Shown one piece after another: positions 7,570 through 17,861 of a stretch of 64,000 nucleotides of DNA. A model generated the notes under the pieces. The model saw nothing but the letters and a program-made list of their open reading frames with translations, was not told where the DNA came from and did not search any database. Origin of the DNA: Tsuneonella litorea (GTDB lineage: Bacteria > Pseudomonadota > Alphaproteobacteria > Sphingomonadales > Sphingomonadaceae). The stretch is taken from assembly GCF_025154015.1 (NCBI RefSeq), contig NZ_JAOAMV010000001.1, forward strand, positions 558,001 through 622,000, written 5' to 3'. Each line of letters starts with the position of its first letter. Position 1 is the stretch's first letter. Position numbers and translations under genes: made by a program.

Positions 7570-9416
7570 GCCACTTCCTGCTGGCGCCGCCTTGCGTGCA
7601 CGAGGACGGCTGCCAGTGCCGCCGGAGTGATCCCGGGTACCCGACCGGCCGCCGCCATGGTTGCCGGGCGAGCGGCCTCGAGGCGATCCACCATTTCGTT
7701 GGACAGTCCGGGAACCGTGCGAAACGGAAACGCGGGGTCGAGCGCCAAGCTCTCCGAGGCACGCAGTTCGCGCAGTTCGGCCTCTTGGCGCGCAACATAG
7801 GGGGCATAGGCGGCATCTTCGGCCAATTCGATCCCCACCTCGTCGGTGGCGAACCCGGCCGGTAGCCAAGGCCCGAGGCTGCCCGGTTCCAGCCCCTGCG
7901 CCAGCCAGTCCGACAGGGGTTGGCGCGGCGTGTCCCGGCGCGCCGGGACGCCCGCCTCGAAAAGAACCTTTCCGGATACTCCAGTCTCCAAGGCGGCGTT
8001 CCACGTGGAACGCCGTTCCTCGCGCTTCCTGTACCACTCAAGACGATCAGGTCCGATACATCCGGATTCGATGGCCAGCGGGGTAAGCCGCGTGGTAGCA
8101 TTGTTGGCGCGCAGACGAAGGCGGTATTCGGCGCGCGCGGTCAGCATCCGGTACGGTTCGGACACGCCGTGCAGCGTCAGGTCGTCCACCATCACGCCCA
8201 GATACGAATTCGCCCGATCGAGCGCGAGCGGTATCCGATCGAGAGCCTGCGCGGCTGCGGCAGAACCGGCGACGAGTCCCTGGGCTGCTGCCTCTTCATA
8301 CCCGGTCGTGCCGTTGATCTGGCCGGCGCAATAGAGCCCGGGCATGACCCGGACCTGGAGATCGCGGCCGAGCGCGCGCGGGTCGATGTGGTCGTATTCC
8401 ACAGCGTAACCGGGGACGGCGATATCGGCTTGCTCAAGCCCGGGCATCGAGCGGACCATCGCCAGTTGCACATCAGCGGGGAGCGAGGTGCTGATCCCGT
8501 TGGGATAGACCAGGTGGGTGTCGAGGCCCTCCGGCTCGAGGAAGACCTGATGGCCATCGCGATCGCCGAAGCGGTGAATCTTGTCCTCGATCGAGGGGCA
8601 ATACCGCGGCCCCTGTGCGCCGATCGCACCACTGAACAAGGGCGACCGGTGGAGCGCGCCCCGAATGAGATCGTGGGTCCGCGCATTCGTCCGCGTGATC
8701 GCGCAGGCAAGCTGGGCGTTGCCCCGGTGCGGGCTCAAGGGCGACATGATCCAATGGTCGCTGTCCGAGGGTTGCTCCTCGAGCATGGCCCAATCGATCG
8801 TCCGTCCGTCGAGCCGGGGCGGCGTGCCGGTCTTGAGCCGCGCCATCGGCAACTCCGCCGCGCGCAACTGCTCGGCGAGGCGATGGGCCGCGCCTTCCTC
8901 GATCCGGCCGCCCTCGAACCGTTCCTCTCCCCGGAACAGTCGCCCGCCCAGGAACGTGCCGGTGCACAGGACGACAGACTTGGCGGCGATCGCTGTCCCA
9001 TCGGCCAGCACGATCCCTGCGACCCGACCTCCGTCCATGCGCAGCGCCGCTGCCTCGCCCTCCACCACTTCGAGCTTGCCCTGTCGCCTGAGCTGACTCT
9101 GGATCGATTTGCGAAACAAGGTCCGGTCTGCCTGCACTCGCGGGCCCCAGACCGCACTGCCCTTGGACCTGTTGAGCATTCGGTAATGGATTGCCGCGGC
9201 ATCGGCCGCTCGCGCGATCAGGCCGTCGCAGGCATCCACCTCGCGTACGAGATGGCCCTTCCCCAGCCCGCCGATCGCCGGGTTGCAGCTCATCGCCCCG
9301 ATCGCAGCGCGATCGAATGTCACCAGCGCGACGTGCGCGCCCATCCGCGCGGCAGCGGCCGCTGCCTCGACTCCGGCGTGTCCGCCGCCCACCACGATGA
9401 TATCGAACCGGTGCAT
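7566..9416 (-). CDS. mnmG: tRNA U34 carboxymethylaminomethyl modification enzyme MnmG (GidA)
   Basis: A 616-residue FAD protein that, with MnmE, installs cmnm5U at the wobble position of certain tRNAs. The FAD-binding GGGHAG is at 10-15, followed by the family's [20 protein letters not shown] block and a second conserved block around [12 protein letters not shown] and the [16 protein letters not shown] signature. The ATG at 9416 is used because the 13 codons before it open with a TTG and precede the FAD fold. It is flanked by mnmE upstream and rsmG downstream, the usual order. parS site 3 is embedded in its 3' third; parS site 4 sits just upstream. Confidence 0.96.
   Translation of the reverse strand: MHRFDIIVVGGGHAGVEAAAAAARMGAHVALVTFDRAAIGAMSCNPAIGGLGKGHLVREVDACDGLIARAADAAAIHYRMLNRSKGSAVWGPRVQADRTLFRKSIQSQLRRQGKLEVVEGEAAALRMDGGRVAGIVLADGTAIAAKSVVLCTGTFLGGRLFRGEERFEGGRIEEGAAHRLAEQLRAAELPMARLKTGTPPRLDGRTIDWAMLEEQPSDSDHWIMSPLSPHRGNAQLACAITRTNARTHDLIRGALHRSPLFSGAIGAQGPRYCPSIEDKIHRFGDRDGHQVFLEPEGLDTHLVYPNGISTSLPADVQLAMVRSMPGLEQADIAVPGYAVEYDHIDPRALGRDLQVRVMPGLYCAGQINGTTGYEEAAAQGLVAGSAAAAQALDRIPLALDRANSYLGVMVDDLTLHGVSEPYRMLTARAEYRLRLRANNATTRLTPLAIESGCIGPDRLEWYRKREERRSTWNAALETGVSGKVLFEAGVPARRDTPRQPLSDWLAQGLEPGSLGPWLPAGFATDEVGIELAEDAAYAPYVARQEAELRELRASESLALDPAFPFRTVPGLSNEMVDRLEAARPATMAAAGRVPGITPAALAAVLVHARRRQQEVA
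7997..8012. promoter_or_regulatory. parS site 3 (inside mnmG)
   Basis: CGTTCCACGTGGAACG within a 20-bp perfect palindrome (7995-8014). The parS core is intact while the outermost bases extend the symmetry as GC pairs. It encodes RSTWNA of MnmG. Confidence 0.88.
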
Positions 9417-9464
9417 ACTGACCCTGCCCGTAGGCGAGCGCGGTTTACGCGTCAAAGCGTGCGC

Positions 9465-9480
9465 TGTTCCACGTGAAACA
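9465..9480. promoter_or_regulatory. parS site 4 (mnmE-mnmG intergenic)
   Basis: TGTTCCACGTGAAACA, matching TGTTYCACGTGRAACA at all 16 positions. It abuts the mnmE stop codon (9481) in the 64-bp gap before mnmG. Confidence 0.93.
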
Positions 9481-10752
9481 TCACTTTCCGATGCAGAACC
9501 GACCGAAAAGGCCGTCGAGCATGTTCTCGGTCGAAGCTCGCCCGGTCAGGCGGTCGAACGCCAACCGGGCTAGCCGCAACTGTTCGGCGAGGATAAGCGG
9601 CCTCGTCTCACCCATGGCATGGCGCAATTCGTCTGCCGCCACAACCAATGCAGCTCGCTGACGCTGGTTGAGTGCCACCTCACCGGGGACCAGAAGCAAG
9701 CTGCCTGCGCGATCGACCAGCACGCGCCAGAGTCCGGCTATGCCGGCACCCGTCATCGCCGAGACAGTGGCAACGGCGCCCGACTTGGAAGGCCCGGGAA
9801 GGTCGGACTTTGCTGCCACCTCGACCGCGCCCGCCGGCCCCTCCCCTTCGGCGCCGAGCCACAGCACGATGTCCGCCCGCGCCAGTTCCGCCCCCGCCCG
9901 CTCGATTCCGATGATCTCCACCGCATCCGTGCCGCCCGAGCGAAGCCCGGCGGTGTCGACGAGGACGAATGGCACGCCTTCGACCGCGACGGGCCGCTCT
10001 ATCACGTCGCGTGTGGTGCCGGCGATGTCCGTGACAATGGCTGCCTCCGTATCCAGTAGAGCATTGAATAAACTCGATTTTCCGGCATTTGGAGGGCCAG
10101 CGAGAACGACCCTGACACCGTCGCGGAGGCGTTCTGCCGATGGACGTGCCAGCCAGGCGTCGATGTCCGTGCCCAGTTCCCCCACCCGGCGCGAAAAATC
10201 CGCGGGCAGCCCGCCCACGTCATCTTCGTCACCGAAGTCGAGGACTGCCTCGACCGCCGCCGACAGTTCGAGCACGCGCTCGCGCCATACCTCGACCTGA
10301 CGCGAAAGCGCACCGCCGGCCATCGCCACCGCCGCGCGCCGCTGGCTCTCGGTCTCGGCCGCAAGCAGGTCGGCGAGGCCCTCGGCTTCCGCAAGGTCGA
10401 TCCGCCCGTTGGCGAACGCGCGGCGGGTGAACTCCCCCGCCTGCGCCCGGCGCAGCCCCGGCATGCGGGCAAGTTCGGTCTCGACCGCGGCGACGACCGC
10501 CCGCCCCCCATGCAGGTGCAGCTCGGCGATGTCCTCTCCGGTCGCGGTCCGGGGGCCCGGCAGCCACAGCACCAGCGCCCGGTCGAGCGCGCCGCCCTCG
10601 GCACCGCGCAAGGTGGCGGCGGTCGCCCGGCGAGGTTGCGGAACGTTTCCCGCGAGCCGTTCGAGCGCGCCGCGCGCGTGGCTGCCGCTGATGCGCACGA
10701 CCGCGATCCCGGCGGGCGGTGCGCCGCTCGACAATGCGAAGATCGTGTCCAT
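9481..10752 (-). CDS. mnmE: tRNA modification GTPase MnmE
   Basis: A 423-residue GTPase, partner of MnmG in wobble-uridine modification. The formyl-THF-binding N-terminal domain begins [12 protein letters not shown] and includes the conserved [19 protein letters not shown] (102-120). The G domain has the P-loop GPPNAGKSS (219-227) and DTAGL (266-270). The C-terminus ends in CIGK, the invariant catalytic Cys motif. The ATG at 10752 matches the family start; in-frame sequence further upstream is unrelated. It begins 37 bp after the DUF6489 stop and is likely co-transcribed through to parB. Confidence 0.96.
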   Translation of the reverse strand: MDTIFALSSGAPPAGIAVVRISGSHARGALERLAGNVPQPRRATAATLRGAEGGALDRALVLWLPGPRTATGEDIAELHLHGGRAVVAAVETELARMPGLRRAQAGEFTRRAFANGRIDLAEAEGLADLLAAETESQRRAAVAMAGGALSRQVEVWRERVLELSAAVEAVLDFGDEDDVGGLPADFSRRVGELGTDIDAWLARPSAERLRDGVRVVLAGPPNAGKSSLFNALLDTEAAIVTDIAGTTRDVIERPVAVEGVPFVLVDTAGLRSGGTDAVEIIGIERAGAELARADIVLWLGAEGEGPAGAVEVAAKSDLPGPSKSGAVATVSAMTGAGIAGLWRVLVDRAGSLLLVPGEVALNQRQRAALVVAADELRHAMGETRPLILAEQLRLARLAFDRLTGRASTENMLDGLFGRFCIGK

Positions 10753-10789
10753 GCCGAAGTGCGGGCGGGCGCGAGGCCAGTCCCGCGCG

Positions 10790-11056
10790 CTAGCCTTCCT
10801 TGCTGCCCTTGCCCGCCTCGCCGGAGCGGCTCGCCGCCGCAGCGCCTTCGACGAAGTTCTGGAACAGCTTGAGCCCCACCTGACCCATCGGCGCAACCTG
10901 GGACGCGTATTCCTGCAGCTTTTCGATGTTGCCAACGCCCTTCATCGCCTTGGTCACCGCGTCGACGTAGACGTCGTTGACCTTGCCGACGTCGGGCAGA
11001 CCCATGAAGGTTCGGGCCTCCTCGGGGGTGCAGTCGATCTCGATATGGACCTTCAT
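10790..11056 (-). CDS. Small conserved protein (DUF6489-like)
   Basis: An 88-residue protein beginning MKVHIEIDCTPEEARTFMG, with an AGGAG ribosome site 6 nt upstream. It resembles the alphaproteobacterial family I know as DUF6489, often encoded near mnmE. After a short beta strand it is mostly helical (KVNDVYVDAVTKAMKGVG, LQEYASQVAPMGQVGLKLFQNF), and it has an Ala/Gly/Ser/Lys-rich tail. No function is known to me. It is the likely first gene of the mnmE-mnmG-rsmG-parA-parB unit and is divergent from the hydrolase gene at 11153. Confidence 0.7.
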   Translation of the reverse strand: MKVHIEIDCTPEEARTFMGLPDVGKVNDVYVDAVTKAMKGVGNIEKLQEYASQVAPMGQVGLKLFQNFVEGAAAASRSGEAGKGSKEG

Positions 11057-11152
11057 GGCGGGCTCCTGCGTTGTGGCAGCGACACCTGTCACAGGGGTTT
11101 GGCAAAGTCCATCGCGCGAGGCTAGGCTGGCCGCTTAAGAGGGAGAACCGAC

Positions 11153-11851
11153 TTGTCCGACATCCACCGCATTCCCACGCTCGACGAATATGGCACGTTT
11201 CCCGCCTACGTTGCCCGGCCGGACGGCGCGGCGAAGGCGGCGATCATCGTCATTCCCGAGATCTTCGGCGTCAACGCCGGCATCCGCGCCAAGTGCGATG
11301 CGTGGGCGCGCAAGGGCTACCACGCCGCCGCGCCCGACATCTTCTGGCGCTTTGCCGAAGGCGAGGAGCTCGACCCCGACGTGCCCGAACAGTTCGACCG
11401 GGCGATCGCCAACATGGGCAAGTTCGACGCCGACGCCTGCATTCGCGACATCGAGGCGCTGATCCACTGGCTCGAGCGCACGCAGGGCTGCGGCAAGGTC
11501 GGACTGGTGGGGTACTGCCTGGGAGGCCGGATGGCCTATCTCGCCGCGACCCGGACCGATATCGATGCGGCCGTCGGCTATTACGGAGTGATGATCGACC
11601 AAATGCTCGGCGAAGCGCACGCGATCGCCAATCCGCTGATGCTCCACATCCCCACTGCCGATCACTTCGTCGGGCCGGAGGCGCAGGCCAGGATGCACGC
11701 CGGGCTCGACGACCATCCCAAGGTCACCCTCCACGACTACGTGGGACTCGACCACGGCTTCGCAACCGAAAGCGGCAACCGCCGCGACGAGGCTGGCGCC
11801 CGACTCGCCGACAGCCGTACCGAAGCGTTCTTCGCCGAGCATCTCGCCTAG
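11153..11851 (+). CDS. Dienelactone hydrolase family protein
   Basis: A 232-residue alpha/beta hydrolase. The catalytic set of the dienelactone hydrolase family is present: Cys122 in GYCLGG, Asp170 in TADHF, His201 in LDHGF, and Glu36 in PEIFG. It would hydrolyse a lactone or ester; the substrate cannot be read from sequence. Translation starts at a TTG preceded by GGGAGA; no ATG lies nearby. The next gene starts immediately after its TAG stop, so the three genes 11153-13872 form an operon. Confidence 0.9.
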   Translation: MSDIHRIPTLDEYGTFPAYVARPDGAAKAAIIVIPEIFGVNAGIRAKCDAWARKGYHAAAPDIFWRFAEGEELDPDVPEQFDRAIANMGKFDADACIRDIEALIHWLERTQGCGKVGLVGYCLGGRMAYLAATRTDIDAAVGYYGVMIDQMLGEAHAIANPLMLHIPTADHFVGPEAQARMHAGLDDHPKVTLHDYVGLDHGFATESGNRRDEAGARLADSRTEAFFAEHLA

Positions 11852-13468
11852 ATGATCAACCGCGCCCAGTGGCGCTGGTCGGCGAACGTGGGCACGCGGT
11901 TCGCGCTGCCGATCGTTCTGGCGATCCTGTCGATCGCTTTCGTGCTGCTCGGCGACAGGTGGCCGTGGCTGCTGCTGGTCACGCTTCCGCTGCTGGGGAT
12001 CGCGGCGTGGGATTTCTTCCAGGACGACCACACGCTGCGGCGCAACTACCCGCTGCTGGCCCGCGTGCGCTGGATCATGGAGGACCTGCGCCCCTACGCC
12101 CGCGCGTACGTGGTCGAGGGCGACCTCGAAGGCCGGCCGTTCAATCACGACGAGCGGGCGCTGGTCTATGCGCGGGCCAAGGGAGAGCTCGATTCGCATC
12201 CGTTCGGAACCGAGCTCGACGTCTATTCCGAAGAATACGAGTGGCTTGCCCATTCCATCGTGCCCAACGCCCAGGCACCGCTCGAATGGCGGGTCCCGGT
12301 TGGCAGTTCGCAATGCGCGCGGCCCTACGAAGCGGCGCTGCTCAACATCTCTGCGATGAGCTTCGGCTCGCTGTCGGCGAACGCGATCATGGCGCTCAAC
12401 AAGGGTGCTGCGGCCGGCGGCTTCTACCACGACACCGGCGAAGGCGGCCTCTCGCGCTACCACCGCTCGGGCGGCGGCGACCTCGTGTGGGAGATCGGCA
12501 GCGGATACTTCGGATGCCGCGATGCCAACGGCAACTTCGATCCGGCGCGCTTTGCCGAGACCGCCCAGATCGATCAGGTGAAGATGATCGAAATCAAGCT
12601 GAGCCAGGGCGCGAAGCCAGGGCACGGCGGAGTGCTCCCCGGTTCAAAGGTCAGCGCGGAAATCGCCGCTACCCGCGGCATCCTTCAGGGCCACGACTGC
12701 GTGTCACCCCCCGCGCACGCGACCTTCTCCACCCCCACCGGGCTGCTCGATTGGGCGGCGAAGCTGCGCGACCTGTCCGGCGGGAAACCCGTGGGCGCGA
12801 AGCTGTGCGTGGGCCAGCCGCACGAAGTCTTCGCGCTGATGAAGGCGATGCGCGAAACCGGCATTCGGCTCGACTACATCGTCGTCGACGGAGCGGAAGG
12901 CGGGACCGGGGCCGCACCGGTGGAACTGTCGAACCGGGTGGGAATGCCGCTGCGCGAAGGATTGATCCTGGTCCGCAACGCGCTCGTCGGGTCGAGGCTG
13001 AAGGACGAGGTCAAGCTTGCCGCGGCCGGCAAGATTCATTCGGGCGCGGGTATGGCGATCAACTTCGGACTCGGCGCAGACTGGTGCAACGCCGCGCGCG
13101 CGTTCATGTTCGCGCTGGGCTGCGTGCAGTCGATGCGCTGTCACGAGGACACCTGCCCGACCGGGATCGCGACACAGGATGCCACCCGCCAGCGCGGGCT
13201 GGTGGTCGCCGACAAGGCAGAGCGGGTCGCACGCTTCCAGCGCCAGACTTTGCATGGCTTGCGCGAAATGGTCGTCGCGATGGGTCTGGACAACCCCTGG
13301 CAGATCGAGCCGTTTCACATCAGCGAAAGGCTCGACGGCGCGCGCGCCGCGCCGATCGACGAGATCTACGGCTTTCTCGGGGAAGGTGCGCTGCTCGACG
13401 ATCCCGACGCGACGCAGTATGCCCGCTACTGGGCGGCCGCACGGGCCGACAGTTTCGGGAGAGGTTGA
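11852..13468 (+). CDS. FMN-binding glutamate synthase-like protein
   Basis: A 538-residue protein: two N-terminal membrane helices (about 14-33 and 36-53), then a full glutamate synthase central FMN barrel with SAMSFGSLS, KPGHGGVLPGSKV, the EGGTGAAP loop and a Cys-rich CHEDTCPTG motif near residue 430 like the 3Fe-4S site of GltB. The glutaminase and C-terminal domains of true GOGAT are absent, so it is not ordinary glutamate synthase; homologues of this stand-alone, membrane-linked type are widespread but not well characterised. It follows the hydrolase stop directly and overlaps the next gene by one base. Confidence 0.88.
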   Translation: MINRAQWRWSANVGTRFALPIVLAILSIAFVLLGDRWPWLLLVTLPLLGIAAWDFFQDDHTLRRNYPLLARVRWIMEDLRPYARAYVVEGDLEGRPFNHDERALVYARAKGELDSHPFGTELDVYSEEYEWLAHSIVPNAQAPLEWRVPVGSSQCARPYEAALLNISAMSFGSLSANAIMALNKGAAAGGFYHDTGEGGLSRYHRSGGGDLVWEIGSGYFGCRDANGNFDPARFAETAQIDQVKMIEIKLSQGAKPGHGGVLPGSKVSAEIAATRGILQGHDCVSPPAHATFSTPTGLLDWAAKLRDLSGGKPVGAKLCVGQPHEVFALMKAMRETGIRLDYIVVDGAEGGTGAAPVELSNRVGMPLREGLILVRNALVGSRLKDEVKLAAAGKIHSGAGMAINFGLGADWCNAARAFMFALGCVQSMRCHEDTCPTGIATQDATRQRGLVVADKAERVARFQRQTLHGLREMVVAMGLDNPWQIEPFHISERLDGARAAPIDEIYGFLGEGALLDDPDATQYARYWAAARADSFGRG

Positions 13469-13872
13469 TGAGCGCCGAAAAAGGCCTGCAGAACTGGCAC
13501 CGGGTCCTCGAAGGCGGCAATCAGCCCGAAGATCTGGCGGCCATCATCCGCGAGGACGCGGTATTCCATTCGCCGGTTGTCCACACGCCGCAACGCGGCC
13601 GGGCGCTGGTCGTCGCCTACCTCGCAGCGGCAGGCGTGGTGCTCAACACCGACAAGTTCCATTACATGCGCGAATTCAGCGGGGGCGACAACGCGCTGCT
13701 CGAATTCGTCACCGAGCTCGACGGCATCCACATCAACGGCGTCGACATTATCACGTTCGACGACGACGGCATGATCGCCGACTTCAAGGTCATGGTCCGC
13801 CCGCTGAAGGCGATCAACAAGGTCTGGGAAATGATGGGAGCGCAGCTCGAGCGCTCAGTATCGACAAGTTAG
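13468..13872 (+). CDS. NTF2-like (SnoaL-type) small protein
   Basis: A 134-residue protein with the cone-shaped alpha/beta pattern of the NTF2/SnoaL fold: an N-terminal helix (LQNWHRVLEGG), IREDAVFHSPVVHTP, then strands rich in aromatic and acidic residues (ALLEFVTELDGIHINGVDIITFDDDGMIADFKVMVRP). Members act as small-molecule isomerases, cyclases or dehydratases, or just bind ligands. Its ATG overlaps the upstream TGA (TGATG), so it is coupled to the FMN protein and probably acts in the same pathway. Confidence 0.8.
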   Translation: MSAEKGLQNWHRVLEGGNQPEDLAAIIREDAVFHSPVVHTPQRGRALVVAYLAAAGVVLNTDKFHYMREFSGGDNALLEFVTELDGIHINGVDIITFDDDGMIADFKVMVRPLKAINKVWEMMGAQLERSVSTS

Positions 13873-13894
13873 GGGCGACTGCTAGAAACGGCGC

Positions 13895-14749
13895 ATGCCG
13901 CGCCAACTCATAGTTTATTGTGATGAGTCTTCGAAGAAGGGACCGCACTTCTCCAATTTCTACGGAGCTTCGATCATCAAGTCAGAAGATCTAGCTGTAA
14001 TAGAGAATGCATTGAACGAGCGCGTTCAGCAACTTGGCCTAACATGTGAGGTGAAATGGAACAACATTTCACCAAGTACGCATGAGCGGTTCATCGCAAT
14101 CATAGATACCTACTTTGATTTCGTGCGCGACGGATTCATCAAATTCAGGTGCCTTTTTACGCAAAATATATGGGTTCCGCTCGGCCTTACGCATGACCAG
14201 CACCGAAACGCCTATTTTTTGCTATACTACCAGTTCATCAAAAATGGATTGGGCCTGTCGTCATACGACCGCCAGTTCGGCGACAGAGACCTACGCTTGA
14301 TCTTTGATCAATTTCCGCGAAATGCGGAGCACATCGCAACTTTCAAGGATTTTTTGGCGAGACTGAATCGTCGAACGCTCGCCTCCAACGGACTTAATTT
14401 GCAGCCAGAGAACATCGGCGAGGCCAAATCACACTCTCACATTATCCTGCAATGCACAGATGTTGTGCTAGGATCGATGCACTTTCGATTAAATGACCTC
14501 CATTTGGCCAAGCCCCTTGGGCAACGTCGGCGGGGCAAGAAAACTCGGGCAAAAGAGAAGGTCTACCAGCACATTTCACGACGCATCCGAGACATTTATC
14601 CCCATTTCAACATCGGTATCAGCACTGGACATCAAGGCAATCGAGCAAACAGGTGGCTCCATCCTTACCGGCACTGGTTATTCATTCCGCGATTGCGGGC
14701 CTACGATAAGGCTATGGGAAAGAAGAAAAAAACTCTGCACGAGCTATGA
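13895..14749 (+). CDS. DUF3800 domain protein (putative nuclease-like, acquired)
   Basis: A 284-residue protein with the DUF3800 hallmarks: an N-terminal strand ending in YCDES (8-12), a short FYGASII strand, a helix with ERFIAIIDTYFDF, a central RDLRLIFDQF strand, and a later SHIILQCTDVVLGSMHF segment with an acidic residue. The spacing of acidic residues suggests an RNase H-like fold, an inference. The gene is clearly unlike its neighbours: lines 14161-14220 plus 14341-14400 hold 56 G/C of 120 bases, against 44 of 60 at 12421-12480. It uses AT-rich codons and has a weak ribosome site. Proteins of this family turn up as lone genes in defence or mobile islands; its role here is unknown. Confidence 0.75.
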   Translation: MPRQLIVYCDESSKKGPHFSNFYGASIIKSEDLAVIENALNERVQQLGLTCEVKWNNISPSTHERFIAIIDTYFDFVRDGFIKFRCLFTQNIWVPLGLTHDQHRNAYFLLYYQFIKNGLGLSSYDRQFGDRDLRLIFDQFPRNAEHIATFKDFLARLNRRTLASNGLNLQPENIGEAKSHSHIILQCTDVVLGSMHFRLNDLHLAKPLGQRRRGKKTRAKEKVYQHISRRIRDIYPHFNIGISTGHQGNRANRWLHPYRHWLFIPRLRAYDKAMGKKKKTLHEL

Positions 14750-14837
14750 ATCTCTCGATTCGTGCAACAGGATAACCTGAAGCTTCGCTTCGTGCAGAGC
14801 CAGCTTTGAATCTATACACTCTTGACTCCACGTCAAG
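14733..14837. repeat. Short inverted and direct repeats after the DUF3800 gene
   Basis: CTCTGCACGA (14733-14742) and its exact inverse TCGTGCAGAG (14790-14799) enclose the DUF3800 stop codon. AGCTATGAATCT (14742-14753) recurs as AGCTTTGAATCT (14802-14813). CTTGAC/GTCAAG (14821-14837) forms a further small hairpin. The low-GC composition continues to about 14880. This may be the border of the inserted segment or a terminator region shared with rho. Confidence 0.4.
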
Positions 14838-14912
14838 AATCTGAATCGAATTTATTGCGACTCGAACAAACTGGAAACACCTCCCTGCCGCCTGGCGTCG
14901 GCATTCGCGCTC

Positions 14913-16178
<1,266 letters not shown>

Positions 16179-16360
16179 TGTCTTGGTAATCCGTAATATG
16201 GAGTGCGGCCGGCCGTCGTAAGGGCTTGGGGAAAGCGCGACCCGGTCCCGCCGCTCGGCGAGACCGGCAGGAGCCGGTTGGTCCGCGGGAAATAGGCGCG
16301 TAGCCGCGCGCGGTCAATTCGCCCGGCGTTCGGCTCGTCGCAGGATCGCCGGCTCCAGCC

Positions 16361-16813
16361 TCAGAACGGCCGGACGATCACCAGCACCACGATCAGCGCG
16401 ACGACGAGGCCGGGCACCTCGTTGAGCAGCCGCAGCTGCTTGCCGGTCAGCGTCCGTTCGCCGCGGGCAAGCTTCTTCGAATAGGCCGACAGCCATCCGT
16501 GATAGCCCGACAGCAGCAGGACCAGCAGCAGCTTGGCGTGCAGCCACGGCTCGCCCCACAGGTGCTGCGAGGTCGCCAGGAGGATCCCCAGCAGCCAGAC
16601 CGCGATGATCGAGGGCAGGAGGATGATCTTGAGCAGCTTGCGCTCGCGCTCGGTCCACAACGCCTCCTCGGGAGAACCGGGAGCCGCTTCCTGGTGATAG
16701 ACGAGATAGCGCGGCAGCATGAACAGGCCCGCCATCCAGAAGATCACGAAGATCACGTGGCCGGCCTTGAGCCAGAGATAGATCATCGCGAGGACGCTTT
16801 CCATGTGGGCCAT
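16361..16813 (-). CDS. hemJ: Protoporphyrinogen oxidase HemJ (membrane protein)
   Basis: A 150-residue protein with four predicted membrane helices. His19 (KAGHVIFVIFWMAGLF), MLPRYLVYH and Lys94 in HAKLLLVLLLSGYHGWL match the HemJ family, which oxidises protoporphyrinogen IX to protoporphyrin IX in bacteria lacking HemG and HemY. The ATG at 16813 has a GAGGGA site at good distance; another ATG three codons in is possible. It sits 22 bp after hemE, another haem-pathway gene, on the same strand. Confidence 0.9.
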   Translation of the reverse strand: MAHMESVLAMIYLWLKAGHVIFVIFWMAGLFMLPRYLVYHQEAAPGSPEEALWTERERKLLKIILLPSIIAVWLLGILLATSQHLWGEPWLHAKLLLVLLLSGYHGWLSAYSKKLARGERTLTGKQLRLLNEVPGLVVALIVVLVIVRPF

Positions 16814-16835
16814 GTAGGTTCCCTCGGCGGCATCG

Positions 16836-17861
16836 TCACCCCCTCCATCCACGCACCGTGTCACGCAGCAGCTCGACGTGCTCGATCGGAGTGTGCTGGC
16901 CGATCCCGTGGCCAAGATTGAAGACGTGCGGGCGATCGGCGAATGCTGCAAGGATTGCTTCGGTCCGGCGCACCAGCCGGTCGCCGCCCGCCAGCAGCAG
17001 TAGGGGGTCGAGGTTGCCCTGCACCGGCATTCCGGCGGGCAGCGCGCGCGCCGCCCATACGGGTTCGACGGTCTCGTCGATCCCGATGGCATCGACCCCC
17101 GTCTCGCGGGCATAGGCCGCCAGCTTGGCACCCGCGCCCTTGGGAAAGCCGATCACCGGTGCGTGCGGGCAGCGCGCCTTGACCGCGGCGGCGATCGCGG
17201 CGTTGGGGGCGATCACCCAGCGTTCGAACTCGTCGGGAGCGAGGCTGCCCGCCCAGCTGTCGAACAGCTGCACGGCCTCCGCCCCCGCCTCGATCTGGCC
17301 GACGAGGTAATCGACCGTGACATCGGCGATGGCATCGATGATGGCCTGGAAGGCGGCCGGGTCGCGGTAAGCCAGTTCGCGAGCGGCATGCTGGTCCTTG
17401 GACCCCTCGCCGTTCACCATGTAGGTCGCCACCGTCCACGGACTCCCGGCAAAGCCCAGGAGGGTCGTCTGCGGCCCGAGCCCGGCCTTCACGGCGGCCA
17501 CGGTCGCATAGATCGGCTCGAGGCGCTCAGGGACCCCCTCAAGGGCCACCAGCGCATGATCGGCGAGCCGGGGGGAGAGGTGGGGACCTTCGCCGGCAAG
17601 GAACTGCAGCTCCTGCCCCATCGCATAGGGCACGATCAGGATGTCGGAAAACAGGATCGCCCCGTCGAACCCGAACCGGCGGATCGGCTGGAGCGTCACC
17701 TCGGCCGCGGCGTCGGTATCGTACACCAGCTCGAGGAACCCGCCCTTCTCCGCCCTCAGCGCGCGATATTCGGGCAGGTAGCGCCCGGCCTGGCGCATGA
17801 GCCACATCGGAACTGCCTCGCCCCGATTTCCGCACAGAGTGTCGAGAAGCAAGCCGGGCAT
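16836..17861 (-). CDS. hemE: Uroporphyrinogen decarboxylase
   Basis: A 341-residue enzyme converting uroporphyrinogen III to coproporphyrinogen III in haem synthesis. The signature RQAGRYLPEY is at 23-32, with FSDILIVPYAMG and GFAGSPWTVATYM further on. A TTG five codons upstream is open but has no ribosome site, so the ATG at 17861 (GGAA upstream) is used. It is the left-hand neighbour of the predicted replication origin, as in Caulobacter, where the hemE promoter lies within oriC. Confidence 0.96.
   Translation of the reverse strand: MPGLLLDTLCGNRGEAVPMWLMRQAGRYLPEYRALRAEKGGFLELVYDTDAAAEVTLQPIRRFGFDGAILFSDILIVPYAMGQELQFLAGEGPHLSPRLADHALVALEGVPERLEPIYATVAAVKAGLGPQTTLLGFAGSPWTVATYMVNGEGSKDQHAARELAYRDPAAFQAIIDAIADVTVDYLVGQIEAGAEAVQLFDSWAGSLAPDEFERWVIAPNAAIAAAVKARCPHAPVIGFPKGAGAKLAAYARETGVDAIGIDETVEPVWAARALPAGMPVQGNLDPLLLLAGGDRLVRRTEAILAAFADRPHVFNLGHGIGQHTPIEHVELLRDTVRGWRG

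Noticed and set aside
14750-14912. tRNA or attachment site at the DUF3800 islet border
   Set aside because: No cloverleaf-like arms or CCA end could be found, and no long direct repeat brackets the islet; only 10-12-bp repeats at one side.
16179-16360. A gene in the rho-hemJ gap
   Set aside because: Open frames there are Arg/Ala-rich shadows without start signals; the gap is more likely the rho leader and promoter.
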